The notes: generated by a model not told the origin, from the letters alone. A stretch of 64,000 bases of DNA from an uncultured Collinsella sp. (GCA_937923795.1 CALDWI010000044.1:1-64000); one strand, 5' to 3'. Shown: positions 49,686-59,482, numbered from the stretch's first letter. Numbers and translations are program-made.

Positions 49686-51200
49686 ATGGAGAACATCAGC
49701 TACGATGCGCTCGAGAAGATCGGCTACAAGGGCTATTTGCTGCCCAAGGATGCTCCCGAGAAGGTTCTGCAGTTTGGCGAGGGCAATTTCCTGCGCGCCT
49801 TCGTCGACCGCTTCTTTGACATGGGCAACGAGGCCACCGGCTGGAACGGCAAGGTCGTCATGGTGCAGCCCATCAGCGGTGCCTTTGGCTTTGCCGACGG
49901 TATCAATGCCCAGGACGATCTGTACACCGTGCTGGTGCGCGGCAAGGAGAACGGCAACACGGTTGACGAGTCCCGCGTGATCAGCGCCTGCAGCCGCTGC
50001 CTTAACCCGTATCGTGAGGACGACTACCGTGCCATGATGGAGGTCGCTGTCTCCGACGACCTAGAGATCATCGTCTCCAACACCACCGAGGCCGGTATCG
50101 CCTATGACCCGTCCTGCAAGGCCGACGACATGCCACCCGCGAGCTTCCCCGCCAAGCTTGCCCAGGTGCTCCACACCCGCTGGGCTGCCGGTAAGCCGGG
50201 CGTCATCGTCCTCGCCTGCGAGCTCATCGATCACAACGGCGAGGAGTTGCTGCGCATCATGAACCAGTATGTGAGCGACTGGGGCTGGGAGGACGAGTTT
50301 GCGCAGTGGATGGCCAACGACTGCACCGTCTGCACCACGCTCGTCGACACCATCGTACCGGGCCGTATCCGCGACGCATCCGAGGCCGCCGCGGTGGCTG
50401 AGCGTCTGGGCTACGAGGATCCCTTCCTGGCCGTGCGCGAGCCCTTCCAGATGTGGGGCATCCAGGGCGACGAGTCGCTTGCCGAGAAGCTTCCCTTTGT
50501 GAAGGCTGGTCTTCCGGGTGTCTTTGTGACTCCCGACGTCACCCCGTACAAAAAGCGCAAGGTCCGCATCCTCAACGGTGCCCACACCGCCTTCGTTCCG
50601 GGTTCCTGGGTTGCCGGCTTTGATATCGTGCGCGACTGCATGCATGACAAGACCATTCGCGGCTTCATGAACACCATGCTCTACGACGAGGTCATTCCGA
50701 CGCTTGCCGCCGACTTGGATATCGAGGACTGCAAGGCCTTTGCCGCCGCCGTCGAAAACCGCTTCGACAACCCGTTTATTGATCATGCGCTGCTCTCCAT
50801 CTGCCTCAACTCCACGGCTAAGTGGCGCGCTCGCGACCTGCCCACGCTCAAGGACTACGTTGCCGAGACCGGCAACCTGCCCAAGTGCCTGGCGACGAGC
50901 CTCGCTACGCTCATCTCCTTCTACACGCAGGAGCTCGTGTCCCGCGAGGGCGACGGCCTGCACCTGCGTCGCTCCGACGGCACCGAGTACACCGCTCAGG
51001 ACGACGCCTTCGTACTCGATTTCTACGCCGCCCACGCCGGTGCCGACGATGCCCAGCTGGTGCACGACGTGCTCACCAACGAGCAGATGTGGGGCGAGGA
51101 CCTTACGCAGATCGCCGGTCTTGAGGAGTTTGTCGTCAGTGCGCTCGCCGTCGTGCGCACCGAGGGTGCCAAGCAGGCCTTCGCCAACGCTCAGGCGTAA
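49686..51200 (+). CDS. uxaB: Tagaturonate reductase (altronate oxidoreductase)
   Basis: A 504-residue NAD-dependent long-chain dehydrogenase that reduces tagaturonate to altronate. The nucleotide-binding start is VLQFGEGNFLRAFVDRFFD, and the catalytic core includes KVRILNGAHTAFVPGSWVAG, the Lys-Asn-His pattern of the mannitol dehydrogenase family. The start at ATG 49686 follows TAAGGAGACAC. It lies 94 bases after uxaC with no terminator between, so the genes are likely cotranscribed. Confidence 0.95.
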   Translation: MENISYDALEKIGYKGYLLPKDAPEKVLQFGEGNFLRAFVDRFFDMGNEATGWNGKVVMVQPISGAFGFADGINAQDDLYTVLVRGKENGNTVDESRVISACSRCLNPYREDDYRAMMEVAVSDDLEIIVSNTTEAGIAYDPSCKADDMPPASFPAKLAQVLHTRWAAGKPGVIVLACELIDHNGEELLRIMNQYVSDWGWEDEFAQWMANDCTVCTTLVDTIVPGRIRDASEAAAVAERLGYEDPFLAVREPFQMWGIQGDESLAEKLPFVKAGLPGVFVTPDVTPYKKRKVRILNGAHTAFVPGSWVAGFDIVRDCMHDKTIRGFMNTMLYDEVIPTLAADLDIEDCKAFAAAVENRFDNPFIDHALLSICLNSTAKWRARDLPTLKDYVAETGNLPKCLATSLATLISFYTQELVSREGDGLHLRRSDGTEYTAQDDAFVLDFYAAHAGADDAQLVHDVLTNEQMWGEDLTQIAGLEEFVVSALAVVRTEGAKQAFANAQA

Positions 51201-51212
51201 ATTTCCGGCGCA

Positions 51213-51242
51213 GACGCGGGCGCGGGACGGCGTGCCCGCGTC
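51213..51242 (+). other. Hairpin between uxaB and uxaA
   Basis: A perfect 9-bp GC-rich stem GACGCGGGC/GCCCGCGTC (51213-51221 and 51234-51242) has no T tract. It may stabilise or process the operon mRNA. Confidence 0.5.
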
Positions 51243-51281
51243 TCGACTTCTGCTCAACCTGTAGGGTTAGGACCATTTGCA

Positions 51282-52766
51282 ATGAACACTATCCAGATCA
51301 ATCCGGCCGATAACGTGATCGTCGCGCTGTCGCCGCTTGCCAAGGGCACCGCCGTCGCGGTTCCCGGGGTGGGCGAGGTCGTGGCCGCGGAGGATATTCC
51401 GCAAGGCCACAAGATGGCTGTGCGCTCGATTGCCGCCGGCGAGGACGTCATTAAGTACGGCCTTCCTATCGGACACGTGACGGGCGATGTCCAGCCCGGT
51501 CAGTGGCTCCACACGCACAATGTGAAGACCAACCTTTCGGGCGAGGTCGAGTACACCTACAACCCCACGCATCCGGTCGTTGAGTCGGTTGAGCCCGAGA
51601 CCTTTATGGGGTTCCGCCGCGCCGACGGTCGTGCCGCGACGCGCAACGAGCTGTGGATCATCCCCACGGTCGGCTGTGTCAACGAAGTCGCCCGTGCCAT
51701 GTGTGAGAAGGCCCAGGATCTGGTCGATGGCTCGCTGGAGGGTGTTTACTACTTCCCGCATCCCTTTGGCTGCTCGCAGACCGGCGCCGACCATGCCCAG
51801 ACGCGTCGTCTGCTGGTGGCGCTCTCGCGTCATCCTAATGCGGCCGGCGTGCTATTCCTGTCGCTCGGTTGCGAGAACTGCACGCACCAGCAGGTGCTCG
51901 ACGAGCTCGGTGACTTCGATCACGAGCGCGTTCGCTTTCTCACCTGCCAGGATGTAGCCGACGAGCAGGTCGAGGGCCACAAGATTCTGGCCGAGCTGGC
52001 AGACCTGGCAAAGCAAGCCAAGCGTGAGCCCATTTTGGCCTCCGAGCTGGTTATTGGTCTTAAGTGCGGCGGCTCCGACGGTCTTTCGGGCATTACCGCC
52101 AACCCCACGATCGGTCGCGTGAGCGATATGGTCGTCGCCCGTGGCGGCACGTCGGTGCTTACCGAGGTGCCCGAGATGTTTGGCGCGGAGAGTATTCTGC
52201 TCGATCGCTGTGAGAACGAGCAGGTCTTTGGCGCCGCCTCCGACATGCTCAACGGCTTTAAGGACTACTTTATTAGCCACGGCGAGGTTGTCTACGAGAA
52301 CCCGAGCCCCGGCAACAAGGACGGAGGTATTACCACGCTCGAGGACAAGAGCTGCGGCTGCGTGCAAAAGGGCGGATCTGCCCCCATCGTCGACGTGCTG
52401 CCGTATGCCGGCCAGGCAACTAAACACGGCCTGAACATGCTGTGCGGTCCGGGCAACGACATGGTATCCACCACGGCGTTGACGGCTGCCGGCTGCCACG
52501 TGATTCTGTTCTCGACCGGCCGCGGCACACCGTTTGGCGCGCCGGCGCCTACGCTCAAAGTGTTCACCAACCAGCGTTTGTGCGACCACAAGGCCAATTG
52601 GATGGACTTTAACGCCGGCGTGATTGCCACGGGTGAGCGCACGCTCGACGAGGCCGCCCGCGATTTGTACCAGCTGGTGCTACAGACGGCGAGCGGTAAG
52701 CTCACGAGTGCCGAGCGCCGTGGCTGTCACGAGATCAGTATCTGGAAGGACGGCGTCTGCTTGTAG
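51282..52766 (+). CDS. uxaA: Altronate dehydratase
   Basis: A 494-residue dehydratase that converts altronate to 2-keto-3-deoxygluconate. The N-terminal SAF domain (about residues 1-95) and the C-terminal catalytic domain are fused as in full-length UxaA. Conserved parts include GFRRADGRAATRNELWIIPT, HPFGCSQTG, LGCENC, GLKCGGSDGLSGITANP and LCGPGNDMVS; the Cys residues fit an iron-dependent enzyme. Kinase and aldolase for the next steps are not in the window. A terminator follows. Confidence 0.95.
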   Translation: MNTIQINPADNVIVALSPLAKGTAVAVPGVGEVVAAEDIPQGHKMAVRSIAAGEDVIKYGLPIGHVTGDVQPGQWLHTHNVKTNLSGEVEYTYNPTHPVVESVEPETFMGFRRADGRAATRNELWIIPTVGCVNEVARAMCEKAQDLVDGSLEGVYYFPHPFGCSQTGADHAQTRRLLVALSRHPNAAGVLFLSLGCENCTHQQVLDELGDFDHERVRFLTCQDVADEQVEGHKILAELADLAKQAKREPILASELVIGLKCGGSDGLSGITANPTIGRVSDMVVARGGTSVLTEVPEMFGAESILLDRCENEQVFGAASDMLNGFKDYFISHGEVVYENPSPGNKDGGITTLEDKSCGCVQKGGSAPIVDVLPYAGQATKHGLNMLCGPGNDMVSTTALTAAGCHVILFSTGRGTPFGAPAPTLKVFTNQRLCDHKANWMDFNAGVIATGERTLDEAARDLYQLVLQTASGKLTSAERRGCHEISIWKDGVCL

Positions 52767-52800
52767 CGGCAAGTGCGCCCAAGCATAGCGCGATGTCATC

Positions 52801-52835
52801 GGCCCCGTCGGGAGTGTTCCCGGCGGGGCTTTTTC
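52801..52835 (+). terminator. Terminator of the uxa operon
   Basis: A 12-bp stem GCCCCGTCGGGA/TCCCGGCGGGGC (one T-G pair) with a four-base loop is followed by TTTTT. Confidence 0.92.
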
Positions 52836-52948
52836 GTTTCGTGGTTAAGTGAATATGTTGGAAAATCTGATAAACGTTCACCTATCTTATGGCTGTCCAG
52901 CATGGCACCCTTACCAGCAGAAAATAGGTGTGAGGATCTCAATTGTGT

Positions 52949-52976
52949 CCGTTCAGCGGTAAAAATCGACCGTTCA
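52949..52976 (+). promoter_or_regulatory. 28-bp CCGTT direct-repeat element (copy 3)
   Basis: Both boxes read CCGTTCA, at element positions 1-7 and 22-28, with AAAAA between. Its end lies 22 bases before the -35 box, the same as in the uxaC promoter. Confidence 0.6.
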
Positions 52977-52990
52977 AGGATATTATTCAA

Positions 52991-53043
52991 GTGAACGTTC
53001 ACCTGTCGTAAGCAATCGCGCATAATCTAACTAAACGTTCACC
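52991..53043 (+). promoter_or_regulatory. GPH transporter promoter with LacI-type operators
   Basis: GTGAACGTTCAC at 52991-53002 is perfect; a second, half-degenerate site AAACGTTCACC lies at 53033-53043, centres 40 bp apart. TTCACC (52999-53004) inside the first site and CATAAT (53021-53026) make a promoter with 16-base spacing. A third similar site, AAACGTTCACC, lies far upstream at 52872-52882. Confidence 0.75.
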
Positions 53044-53121
53044 CTGAACGCTGGGCAGACAGATGTCAGTGTGGACTCCAATGTCTTGCTGCAAGACAAT
53101 CGAGAAAAGAGAGGGAGCTCG

Positions 53122-54681
53122 ATGACTAATAAGATCGGAAAAAAGCGTAAGATCACATTCTGGACGCGCTTGGGCTTTGGTATGGGCGGTATGCTCAATT
53201 CCGGTGCCCTGACCTTTACGCACAGCTACATGGTGCTGTTCCTGTCCACGGAGTGTGGCCTGTCCGCAGGCGAGGCTGCACTGATCAGCTCGTTTGCCAT
53301 CTATGTCAACGCCATTCTTTGCCCGCTGATGGGCTTTGTGGCCGATAACTTCTATGCCACCAAGATTGGCCGTATCTTTGGTCGTCGTCGTTTCTGGATC
53401 TTGCTGGCCATCCCGATGATGATCGCCGAGCCGCTCATCTTCGTGGCTACGCCGTTTGGCTTCCCGTACTACTTTGTGCTGTACCTGATCTACAACGTCG
53501 CGTACACGTTCTGCACCGCCAACCTGTCGCCGCTTACCATCGAGATGACCGACGACTTTAAGGAGCGTACGTACCTTACCGGCTACAAGCATCTCTTTGG
53601 TAACGCCGCCGGCTTCCTGATGGCAGCACTCGTCGGCTTTGGCTTTGGCACCTTCGGCGAGACCAACCCGTTTAGCTACTTCATCATCGCTACGATCAAC
53701 GCTTCGGTCATGGCAATCTCGCTGCTCTGCGTGTACCTGTCCACGTGGGAGCACACCCCCGAGGAGGTCGCTCAGGAGAAGATCGAGAGCGTCGGCGAGG
53801 GCATCAAGAAGTTCTTCATCGACGTTATCTCCACCTTCCGCAACAAGTCCTTCCGCAAGGTCCTGTATGCACAGGTCTCCACGAAGCTTGCTGCTGCCTG
53901 CTGGTCTGCCTGCCTGTCCTTCTTCATCGTCTACTGCCTGCAGATTCCTAAGTCCTACGAGTCCGTGATGGAGATGCCTGGCAAGGTCGTCGCTATCGTC
54001 TGCACCGCCATCTGGGTCGCCCTCATGGCCAAGAAGGGCTTCCACAAGTCTTGGTACCTCGCAAATGTCGGTTGCGCTGCGTGCATCATTGCCTACAACT
54101 ACTTCGCCTTTGGTCAGATCAACGGCACCTCCACGGTCGCCATCGCCATGATCGCCTACCCCATCATCTTCGCCATCTGGAAGTTCTTCTACGTCGGCTT
54201 CCAGTACCTGCCCGATGTTCTGCTCAACTACATCCCCGATGTCGATGAGCTCATCACCCTGCGTCGTCGCGAGGGCATCTACAGCTCCGCTCAGCAGCTC
54301 TGCCAGCAGATTGCTCAGGCCATCGCTGTAAACGCCTGGGCTATCGTCCTCGCTGCCTCCGGCTTCATTCAGACCGCCGGTAACAGCGACGCCGTAACCC
54401 AGCCCGCCACCGTGCCTCTGTACATCTGCGGCTACATGCTCATCGGCTGCGCCGGCTTCTTCCTGCTCGCGGCTGTCCTTGCCCGCGGCATCAAGATCGA
54501 CAAGGAGCAGTGCGACATCCTCTGCGACGAGATCAAGCGCGTCAAGGAGGGCGGCAAGATGGCCGACGTCCAGCCCGAGGTCAAGGCTCTTTGCGAGGAG
54601 CTCTCTGGCTTCAAGTACGAGGACTGCTTCGCTCACAACAACGTTGGCTTCCAGGACGGCAGCGTAATTCCCGCCGAGTAG
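53122..54681 (+). CDS. GPH-family sugar transporter, probably for oligogalacturonides
   Basis: A 519-residue MFS-type permease of the glycoside-pentoside-hexuronide family with twelve hydrophobic helices. The GPH hallmark after helix 2 is GFVADNFYATKIGRIFGRRRFWILLAIP. Hydrophilic loop and tail segments are rich in Glu and Lys. It has its own promoter with LacI-type operators shared with uxaC and the GH105 gene, so uronides or pectin oligomers are the likely cargo, taken up with H+ or Na+. The start at ATG 53122 follows GAGGGAG. Confidence 0.9.
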   Translation: MTNKIGKKRKITFWTRLGFGMGGMLNSGALTFTHSYMVLFLSTECGLSAGEAALISSFAIYVNAILCPLMGFVADNFYATKIGRIFGRRRFWILLAIPMMIAEPLIFVATPFGFPYYFVLYLIYNVAYTFCTANLSPLTIEMTDDFKERTYLTGYKHLFGNAAGFLMAALVGFGFGTFGETNPFSYFIIATINASVMAISLLCVYLSTWEHTPEEVAQEKIESVGEGIKKFFIDVISTFRNKSFRKVLYAQVSTKLAAACWSACLSFFIVYCLQIPKSYESVMEMPGKVVAIVCTAIWVALMAKKGFHKSWYLANVGCAACIIAYNYFAFGQINGTSTVAIAMIAYPIIFAIWKFFYVGFQYLPDVLLNYIPDVDELITLRRREGIYSSAQQLCQQIAQAIAVNAWAIVLAASGFIQTAGNSDAVTQPATVPLYICGYMLIGCAGFFLLAAVLARGIKIDKEQCDILCDEIKRVKEGGKMADVQPEVKALCEELSGFKYEDCFAHNNVGFQDGSVIPAE

Positions 54682-54714
54682 GGCAGGCGCATCGTCCAAA
54701 CCACAGGGCCGTGC

Positions 54715-54748
54715 CACCGGAGATCCACCGGCGGGTGCGGCCCTTTTT
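54715..54748 (+). terminator. Terminator of the GPH transporter gene
   Basis: A long GC-rich stem starting AGGGCCGTGCC and closing with GGGTGCGGCCCT is followed by six T. Confidence 0.88.
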
Positions 54749-54795
54749 TAAAAACGAGTAGTATGAACTTCTGATTACATTTGAGGGAGAGACCC

Positions 54796-56391
54796 ATGGA
54801 GACGAACGTTATCTGGCGCAACGCCCGCGCGGCCGTTATTGAGCTCGACGACGGTGGCTACTTTACCTGTGCCGATACGTGGGAGATCTTTGTCAACGAT
54901 GAGCCCGTCGGTACCACGAATACGGTCGAGACCTATGTTGACGGCCTGGTTCCCGGCAAGCGCAACCTCGTCCGCTTTGTCTGCGGCGAGTGTGAGCTGA
55001 GTGTGGGCGTCACCACGCCCGCGGAGCCCTTTACCATCAACGTTCGCGACTGCGGCGCCAAAGGCGATGCCGAGCACGATGACACCACCAATATCCAGGC
55101 TGCCATCATGGCTTGTCCCAAGGGCGGGCGCGTGCTGATTCCCGCTGGCAACTACCGCATCAAGTCCCTCTTCCTTAAGAGCAATATCAACATCGAGCTC
55201 GCCGAGGGCGCGGTGCTGCTGGCCCGTCACGACCGCGCGGCGCTTGCCTACATTCCGGGCACGGTCACGGGTGACAAGGGCACCGGGTATGCCGGCACCG
55301 ATATGCTGCCCCTGGGCCGCTGGGAGGGCGAGAGCTTCTCGACCTACTGTTCTACCTTTACGGGTTTGAGCGTGCACGACGTGTGCATCTATGGCCGCGG
55401 CGCCATCGACGGCCAGACCGATTTTGCCGAGGATAACTGGTGGAACAAGGACTTTAAGAATATCTTCCGCCCCGAGGAGGGCCGCGAGGTCGCCCGCCCG
55501 CGCATGATCTTCCTGTCCGAGTGCCAAAACGTGAGCCTTGCCGGCTTTACCGTCCGCAACAGCCCAGCATGGAACATCCATCCCGTTCTGTGCGAACACG
55601 TCGATGCCCTGTGCCTGTCCATCGAGGGTCCCAAGAACTCCCACAACACCGACGGCTTCGATCCCGAGAGCTGTGGCTTTGTTCGCATCCTGGGTTGCCA
55701 GTTCTCGGTGGGCGACGACTGCATCGCCATCAAGAGCGGCAAACTGGGCATTGAGCCCGAGCTTCGTCCCGCCACGCATGACGTGTTGATCGCTCACTGC
55801 TACATGCACGACGGTCATGGCGCCGTGGTGTTGGGGTCCGAGGCTGCCGGCGGCATCAAGGACCTCACCGTGAGCAAGTGCCTCTTTGAGCGCACCGACC
55901 GCGGCCTGCGCGTTAAGACTCGTCGCGGTCGCGGCAAGGACGCCGTCAACGAGGGCATCACCTTTGAGCACATTCGCATGGACGAGGTGCTCACGCCTTT
56001 CGTGGTCAATTCGTTCTACTTCTGCGATAAGGACGGCAAGACCGACTATGTCCAGAGCCGCGACGCGGTGCCCGTCGACGACCGTACGCCCGGCTTTGGC
56101 GCCACGACGTTTTGCGATATCGAGGCCACCAACTGCCACGCTGCCGCCGCCTACATCACGGGCTTGCCCGAGAGTAAGGTGACGCGCCTGACGTTCCAGG
56201 ATGTCCATGTGACCTTTGCGGCAGATGCCGAGCCCTTTGTGCCTGCAATGGCCTGCGGCGTGGAGCCCATGGCGCGCCAGGGTATCATCGCGCAGAACGT
56301 GAAAGTCCTCGACCTGCAAAATGTGGTGATCGAGGGTCAGGATGGCGACGAGCTGCAGCTCGAGAACGTCGATAAGATTGTCCGTTCCTAG
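54796..56391 (+). CDS. GH28-family polygalacturonase/exo-galacturonidase
   Basis: A 531-residue pectin glycosidase with a right-handed beta-helix fold. GH28 catalytic motifs are complete: NTDGFDPES, GDDCIAIKSG, GHGAVVLGSE and RVKTRRGRG. About 80 residues before the helix form an extra beta domain (VNDEPVGTTN). There is no signal peptide, so it should work on imported oligogalacturonides in the cytoplasm. The start at ATG 54796 follows GAGGGAGAG. A terminator separates it from the transporter; TAGTAT (54759-54764) may be a -10 box, and a degenerate AACGTT site lies inside its first codons. Confidence 0.92.
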   Translation: METNVIWRNARAAVIELDDGGYFTCADTWEIFVNDEPVGTTNTVETYVDGLVPGKRNLVRFVCGECELSVGVTTPAEPFTINVRDCGAKGDAEHDDTTNIQAAIMACPKGGRVLIPAGNYRIKSLFLKSNINIELAEGAVLLARHDRAALAYIPGTVTGDKGTGYAGTDMLPLGRWEGESFSTYCSTFTGLSVHDVCIYGRGAIDGQTDFAEDNWWNKDFKNIFRPEEGREVARPRMIFLSECQNVSLAGFTVRNSPAWNIHPVLCEHVDALCLSIEGPKNSHNTDGFDPESCGFVRILGCQFSVGDDCIAIKSGKLGIEPELRPATHDVLIAHCYMHDGHGAVVLGSEAAGGIKDLTVSKCLFERTDRGLRVKTRRGRGKDAVNEGITFEHIRMDEVLTPFVVNSFYFCDKDGKTDYVQSRDAVPVDDRTPGFGATTFCDIEATNCHAAAAYITGLPESKVTRLTFQDVHVTFAADAEPFVPAMACGVEPMARQGIIAQNVKVLDLQNVVIEGQDGDELQLENVDKIVRS

Positions 56392-56407
56392 CTGGAATTG
56401 ATGACCG

Positions 56408-56445
56408 GGGCCGCATTGCCGAAAAAATCGGCTATGCGGCCCTTG
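56408..56445 (+). terminator. Possible weak terminator after the GH28 gene
   Basis: A 9-bp stem GGGCCGCAT/ATGCGGCCC (56408-56416 and 56434-56442) with an inner GCCG/CGGC pair is followed only by TTG. It may allow partial read-through to the esterase genes. Confidence 0.45.
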
Positions 56446-56486
56446 TGCCATGCGGCCGCGCTACGCATCATAACGAGAAGGTATAC

Positions 56487-57296
56487 ATGCTCAATAAAAC
56501 GATTTGTGTCGGGGTCGATGGCTCGGATGCCGCGATCTCGTCCTATATTTTTGCTCCCACCGAGGATGCTTATGCCCTGGAACCTCGACCTGCAGTTTTG
56601 ATTGTGCCGGGTGGGGGCTACGATCATATTTCGCCTCGCGAGGGCGAGCCGGTGGCGCTACGCTTACTTGCGATGGGGTATCAGGCTTTTGTTCTGGACT
56701 ACTCGGTTGCGCCCGCCACCTATCCGCTTGCATTGCAAGAACTTGCGCGGGCGGTCGATACCGTCCGAAGCCATGCGGCAGAGTACTGTGTCGATCCTGA
56801 TCGGATTACGGTCATGGGTTTTTCGGCCGGTGGGCATCTAGTTGGCTTGCTCGGGGCGCTTTGGGACCAACCCTGGCTTGCAGAGTCGATTGCGGCATCG
56901 CCTGAGTCGATTCGGCCTGACACACTTTGCTTGGGCTATCCGGTCGTAAGCTCGGGGGGCTATGCTCATCGTGGTTCATTTGAACACCTAACGGGTGCCG
57001 ATGGCGCTTTGGCTCAAAAGTTGTCGATCGAGAATATGGTGGGCGAGGGTTTCCCCCGTACGTTCTTGTGGCATACCGCCGAGGATGCATCGGTACCAGT
57101 TCAAAATAGCCTCCTTCTTGCGCAGGCTCTTGCCGACCACGGGATTGGCTTTAGCCTACATGTCTTTCCGCATGGAAAGCATGGGGCATCGCTCGCCACG
57201 GCCCTAACGGCATTTAAGGGCTGCGCCGAGCATATTCAGCCACAAGTTCAGGGCTGGCCTGAACAGTTCGTTGCATGGGAGCGTGATGGACGATGA
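56487..57296 (+). CDS. Alpha/beta hydrolase, acetylesterase-like
   Basis: A 269-residue serine esterase of the BD-FAE/acetyl-xylan-esterase-like group. The oxyanion motif is IVPGGGYDHIS, the nucleophile Ser lies in MGFSAGGHL, and the acid and His are in TAEDASVPV and FPHGKHG. It has no signal peptide. In this locus it may remove acetyl groups from imported pectin oligomers. The start at ATG 56487 follows GAGAAGG. Its stop overlaps the next start in ATGA, so translation of the two is coupled. Confidence 0.85.
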   Translation: MLNKTICVGVDGSDAAISSYIFAPTEDAYALEPRPAVLIVPGGGYDHISPREGEPVALRLLAMGYQAFVLDYSVAPATYPLALQELARAVDTVRSHAAEYCVDPDRITVMGFSAGGHLVGLLGALWDQPWLAESIAASPESIRPDTLCLGYPVVSSGGYAHRGSFEHLTGADGALAQKLSIENMVGEGFPRTFLWHTAEDASVPVQNSLLLAQALADHGIGFSLHVFPHGKHGASLATALTAFKGCAEHIQPQVQGWPEQFVAWERDGR

Positions 57297-59482
57297 GCGA
57301 AAGTATCTATACGCTGCGCGTTTCGAGGGCTGCGGCAGGAGCGTATCCAACGATTTCCGATGCCTTGGCGGCAGCCGATCAGCTCTATCCGGATGCCGAG
57401 CAACCGGTGATGATTCGCGTCGATCCGGGCGAGTATCGCGAGCGGGTCGAGATTCATCGCTCGCATGTGACGATTGAGGGAGAGACGGCCGATAGCGTGC
57501 GTATCGTGGGCGGCTTGGGCGCCAAGGTGCCCTCGGGGGACGGATCGGGCATCGACGGAATGCTCGGCACGTTTAGGACCTATACCGTTTTGGTCGATGC
57601 CGACGACGTACGGCTCGAGAACCTCACGATCGAAAACGATGCGGGCGATGGGCGCGAGGTCGGTCAGGCGATTGCCCTGTATGCCGATGGCGACCGTCTG
57701 GTTGTCGATGCCTGCTGCATTAAGGGGCACCAGGACACACTGTTTTTGGGTCCGCTGCCGCCGCATGAGGCCAAACCGGGCGGGTTCATAGGACCCAAAC
57801 AGTATGCGCCGCGCCGGGTGGGGCGCCAGTATTTTCGACGTTGCCGGATCGAGGGCGATGTCGACTTTATCTTTGGCGGCGCGCGTGCCTACTTTGAGGG
57901 GTGCGAGATTCGCTCGCTCAACCGCGATATGGACGTGAACGGCTACGTGACGGCGGCGTCGACGCCCGAAGGCGAGCCGCACGGCTTTGTGTTCCACGGC
58001 TGTTCGTTTACAGCTCCGGATGGCGTGGCGCCGGATTCGGTCTACCTGGGTCGTCCTTGGCGCGAATGGGCGCAAACTGCGCTGATCGATTGCTGGCTGG
58101 GGCGACATATCAAGCGCGAAGGCTGGTGGGATTGGAATAAGCCGGCGGCGCACAACTGCGTGCAGTATGCTGGCGCGATCCTGCATGGGCCGGCGGGTGA
58201 TGCTACCGGCTGGGTGCCGTGGGCGAATGAACTCGATGTGATGGCTGCTGCCGGGTACGCCCGCGAACAGGTGCTTGCCGGTGCGGATGGCTGGGATCCC
58301 GAGGGAGGCACCGGTGACGCGGTTGAGACGGCTGGGCTATCTGCCGATGGTCGCACCGTGCACATCGAGACGTACTGCGAAGACGAGCCTGCGCTGCGTG
58401 CCCGGCTGAAGCGCGAGGGGCGCTCTGCCGCATTTGCGGGCCAGACTCCTGCAGATTTTGAGGCATGGAAGATTGCGACCAGGACTCGCCTGTGCGATGT
58501 TTTGGGCCTTTCGCTTATGGACCGCGCCCCGATTGAGATTCGTGAACTCAGCCGTGTGCGGGTTGCCGGCGGCATCGTGCGCACCCATGCGATGCTGCAG
58601 GTGGAGCGCGACGTTTGGATGCCGTTCTACCTTCTCGAGCCGCAGTCGCCTAAGCTCGATGCGCGCGGCCGCAAGTGCTGCTATATCTGCCCGCATGGCC
58701 ATCAGGGAGCGGGCGCTGCTAGCGTAGCCGGTGTTGCGGGCGTGCCGGCGGTCGATGATGCCGTGCGTAAGTTCAATTACGACTACGGTCTGCGTTTAGC
58801 GCGCATGGGCTACGTGGCCGTCTGCCCCGACGCTCGCGGCTGGGGATACCGTCGTGACTGGAAGGGCCAGGGCGATGACGAGAACAACTACTTGCGAGGG
58901 ACGTGCCTAAACCAGGCACGTATGGCCGAGCCGCTGGGTCTTACGGTCGCGGGCCTCAACGTCTGGGACAACATGCGCTTGATTGATTACCTGGCGACAC
59001 GCGGCGATATTGCCATGGATGACCTGGGTTGCTTTGGTTTTTCGGGTGGCGGCTACATGACGTTGTACCTGGCCGCACTCGACCCGCGTGTGCGCAAGGC
59101 GTTTGTCTCGGGCTATCTGTACGGTGTCGGTGATTCACTGCTGCACCTCAATGGCAATTGCAGCTGCAACTACACACCCGGACTTTGGCGCTTACTCGAC
59201 ATGGGCGATATTGCCTCGCTCATCGCGCCGCGCCCGCTGTTGGTGCAGAGCTGCGAAGAGGATCATCTGAACGGTGCGCGCGGGCTGAAAAATGTTGACG
59301 AGCAGCTCAAGATCGTGCGCGATGCCTACAAGTTGCTGGGTCGCAGAGATGGCCTGCGGCACGAGGTGTGTCCGGGTGAACACCATCTGGGCGTGGCACA
59401 TCTTGCCGAGGATATCGAATGGCTCGATTCGCACGTTGCGGAATGCGCCCCCGTGCATAGCCCCTCGGCATGCTGCGAATAA
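57293..59482 (+). CDS. Fusion of pectin methylesterase (CE8) and alpha/beta hydrolase
   Basis: A 729-residue two-domain enzyme. Residues about 1-330 are a pectin methylesterase: GEYRERVEI, GQAIALYADGD, GHQDTLFLG, GDVDFIFGGARAYFEGCEI and YLGRPW supply the two Gln, two Asp and Arg of the CE8 active site. Residues about 345-729 are an alpha/beta hydrolase with nucleophile GFSGGGYM and His in CPGEHHLGV, similar to large carbohydrate acetylesterases. No signal peptide or linker repeats are visible. It overlaps the preceding esterase gene by four bases. The fusion would de-methylate and perhaps de-acetylate the same oligomer in the cytoplasm. The second activity is inferred. Confidence 0.88.
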   Translation: MSESIYTLRVSRAAAGAYPTISDALAAADQLYPDAEQPVMIRVDPGEYRERVEIHRSHVTIEGETADSVRIVGGLGAKVPSGDGSGIDGMLGTFRTYTVLVDADDVRLENLTIENDAGDGREVGQAIALYADGDRLVVDACCIKGHQDTLFLGPLPPHEAKPGGFIGPKQYAPRRVGRQYFRRCRIEGDVDFIFGGARAYFEGCEIRSLNRDMDVNGYVTAASTPEGEPHGFVFHGCSFTAPDGVAPDSVYLGRPWREWAQTALIDCWLGRHIKREGWWDWNKPAAHNCVQYAGAILHGPAGDATGWVPWANELDVMAAAGYAREQVLAGADGWDPEGGTGDAVETAGLSADGRTVHIETYCEDEPALRARLKREGRSAAFAGQTPADFEAWKIATRTRLCDVLGLSLMDRAPIEIRELSRVRVAGGIVRTHAMLQVERDVWMPFYLLEPQSPKLDARGRKCCYICPHGHQGAGAASVAGVAGVPAVDDAVRKFNYDYGLRLARMGYVAVCPDARGWGYRRDWKGQGDDENNYLRGTCLNQARMAEPLGLTVAGLNVWDNMRLIDYLATRGDIAMDDLGCFGFSGGGYMTLYLAALDPRVRKAFVSGYLYGVGDSLLHLNGNCSCNYTPGLWRLLDMGDIASLIAPRPLLVQSCEEDHLNGARGLKNVDEQLKIVRDAYKLLGRRDGLRHEVCPGEHHLGVAHLAEDIEWLDSHVAECAPVHSPSACCE

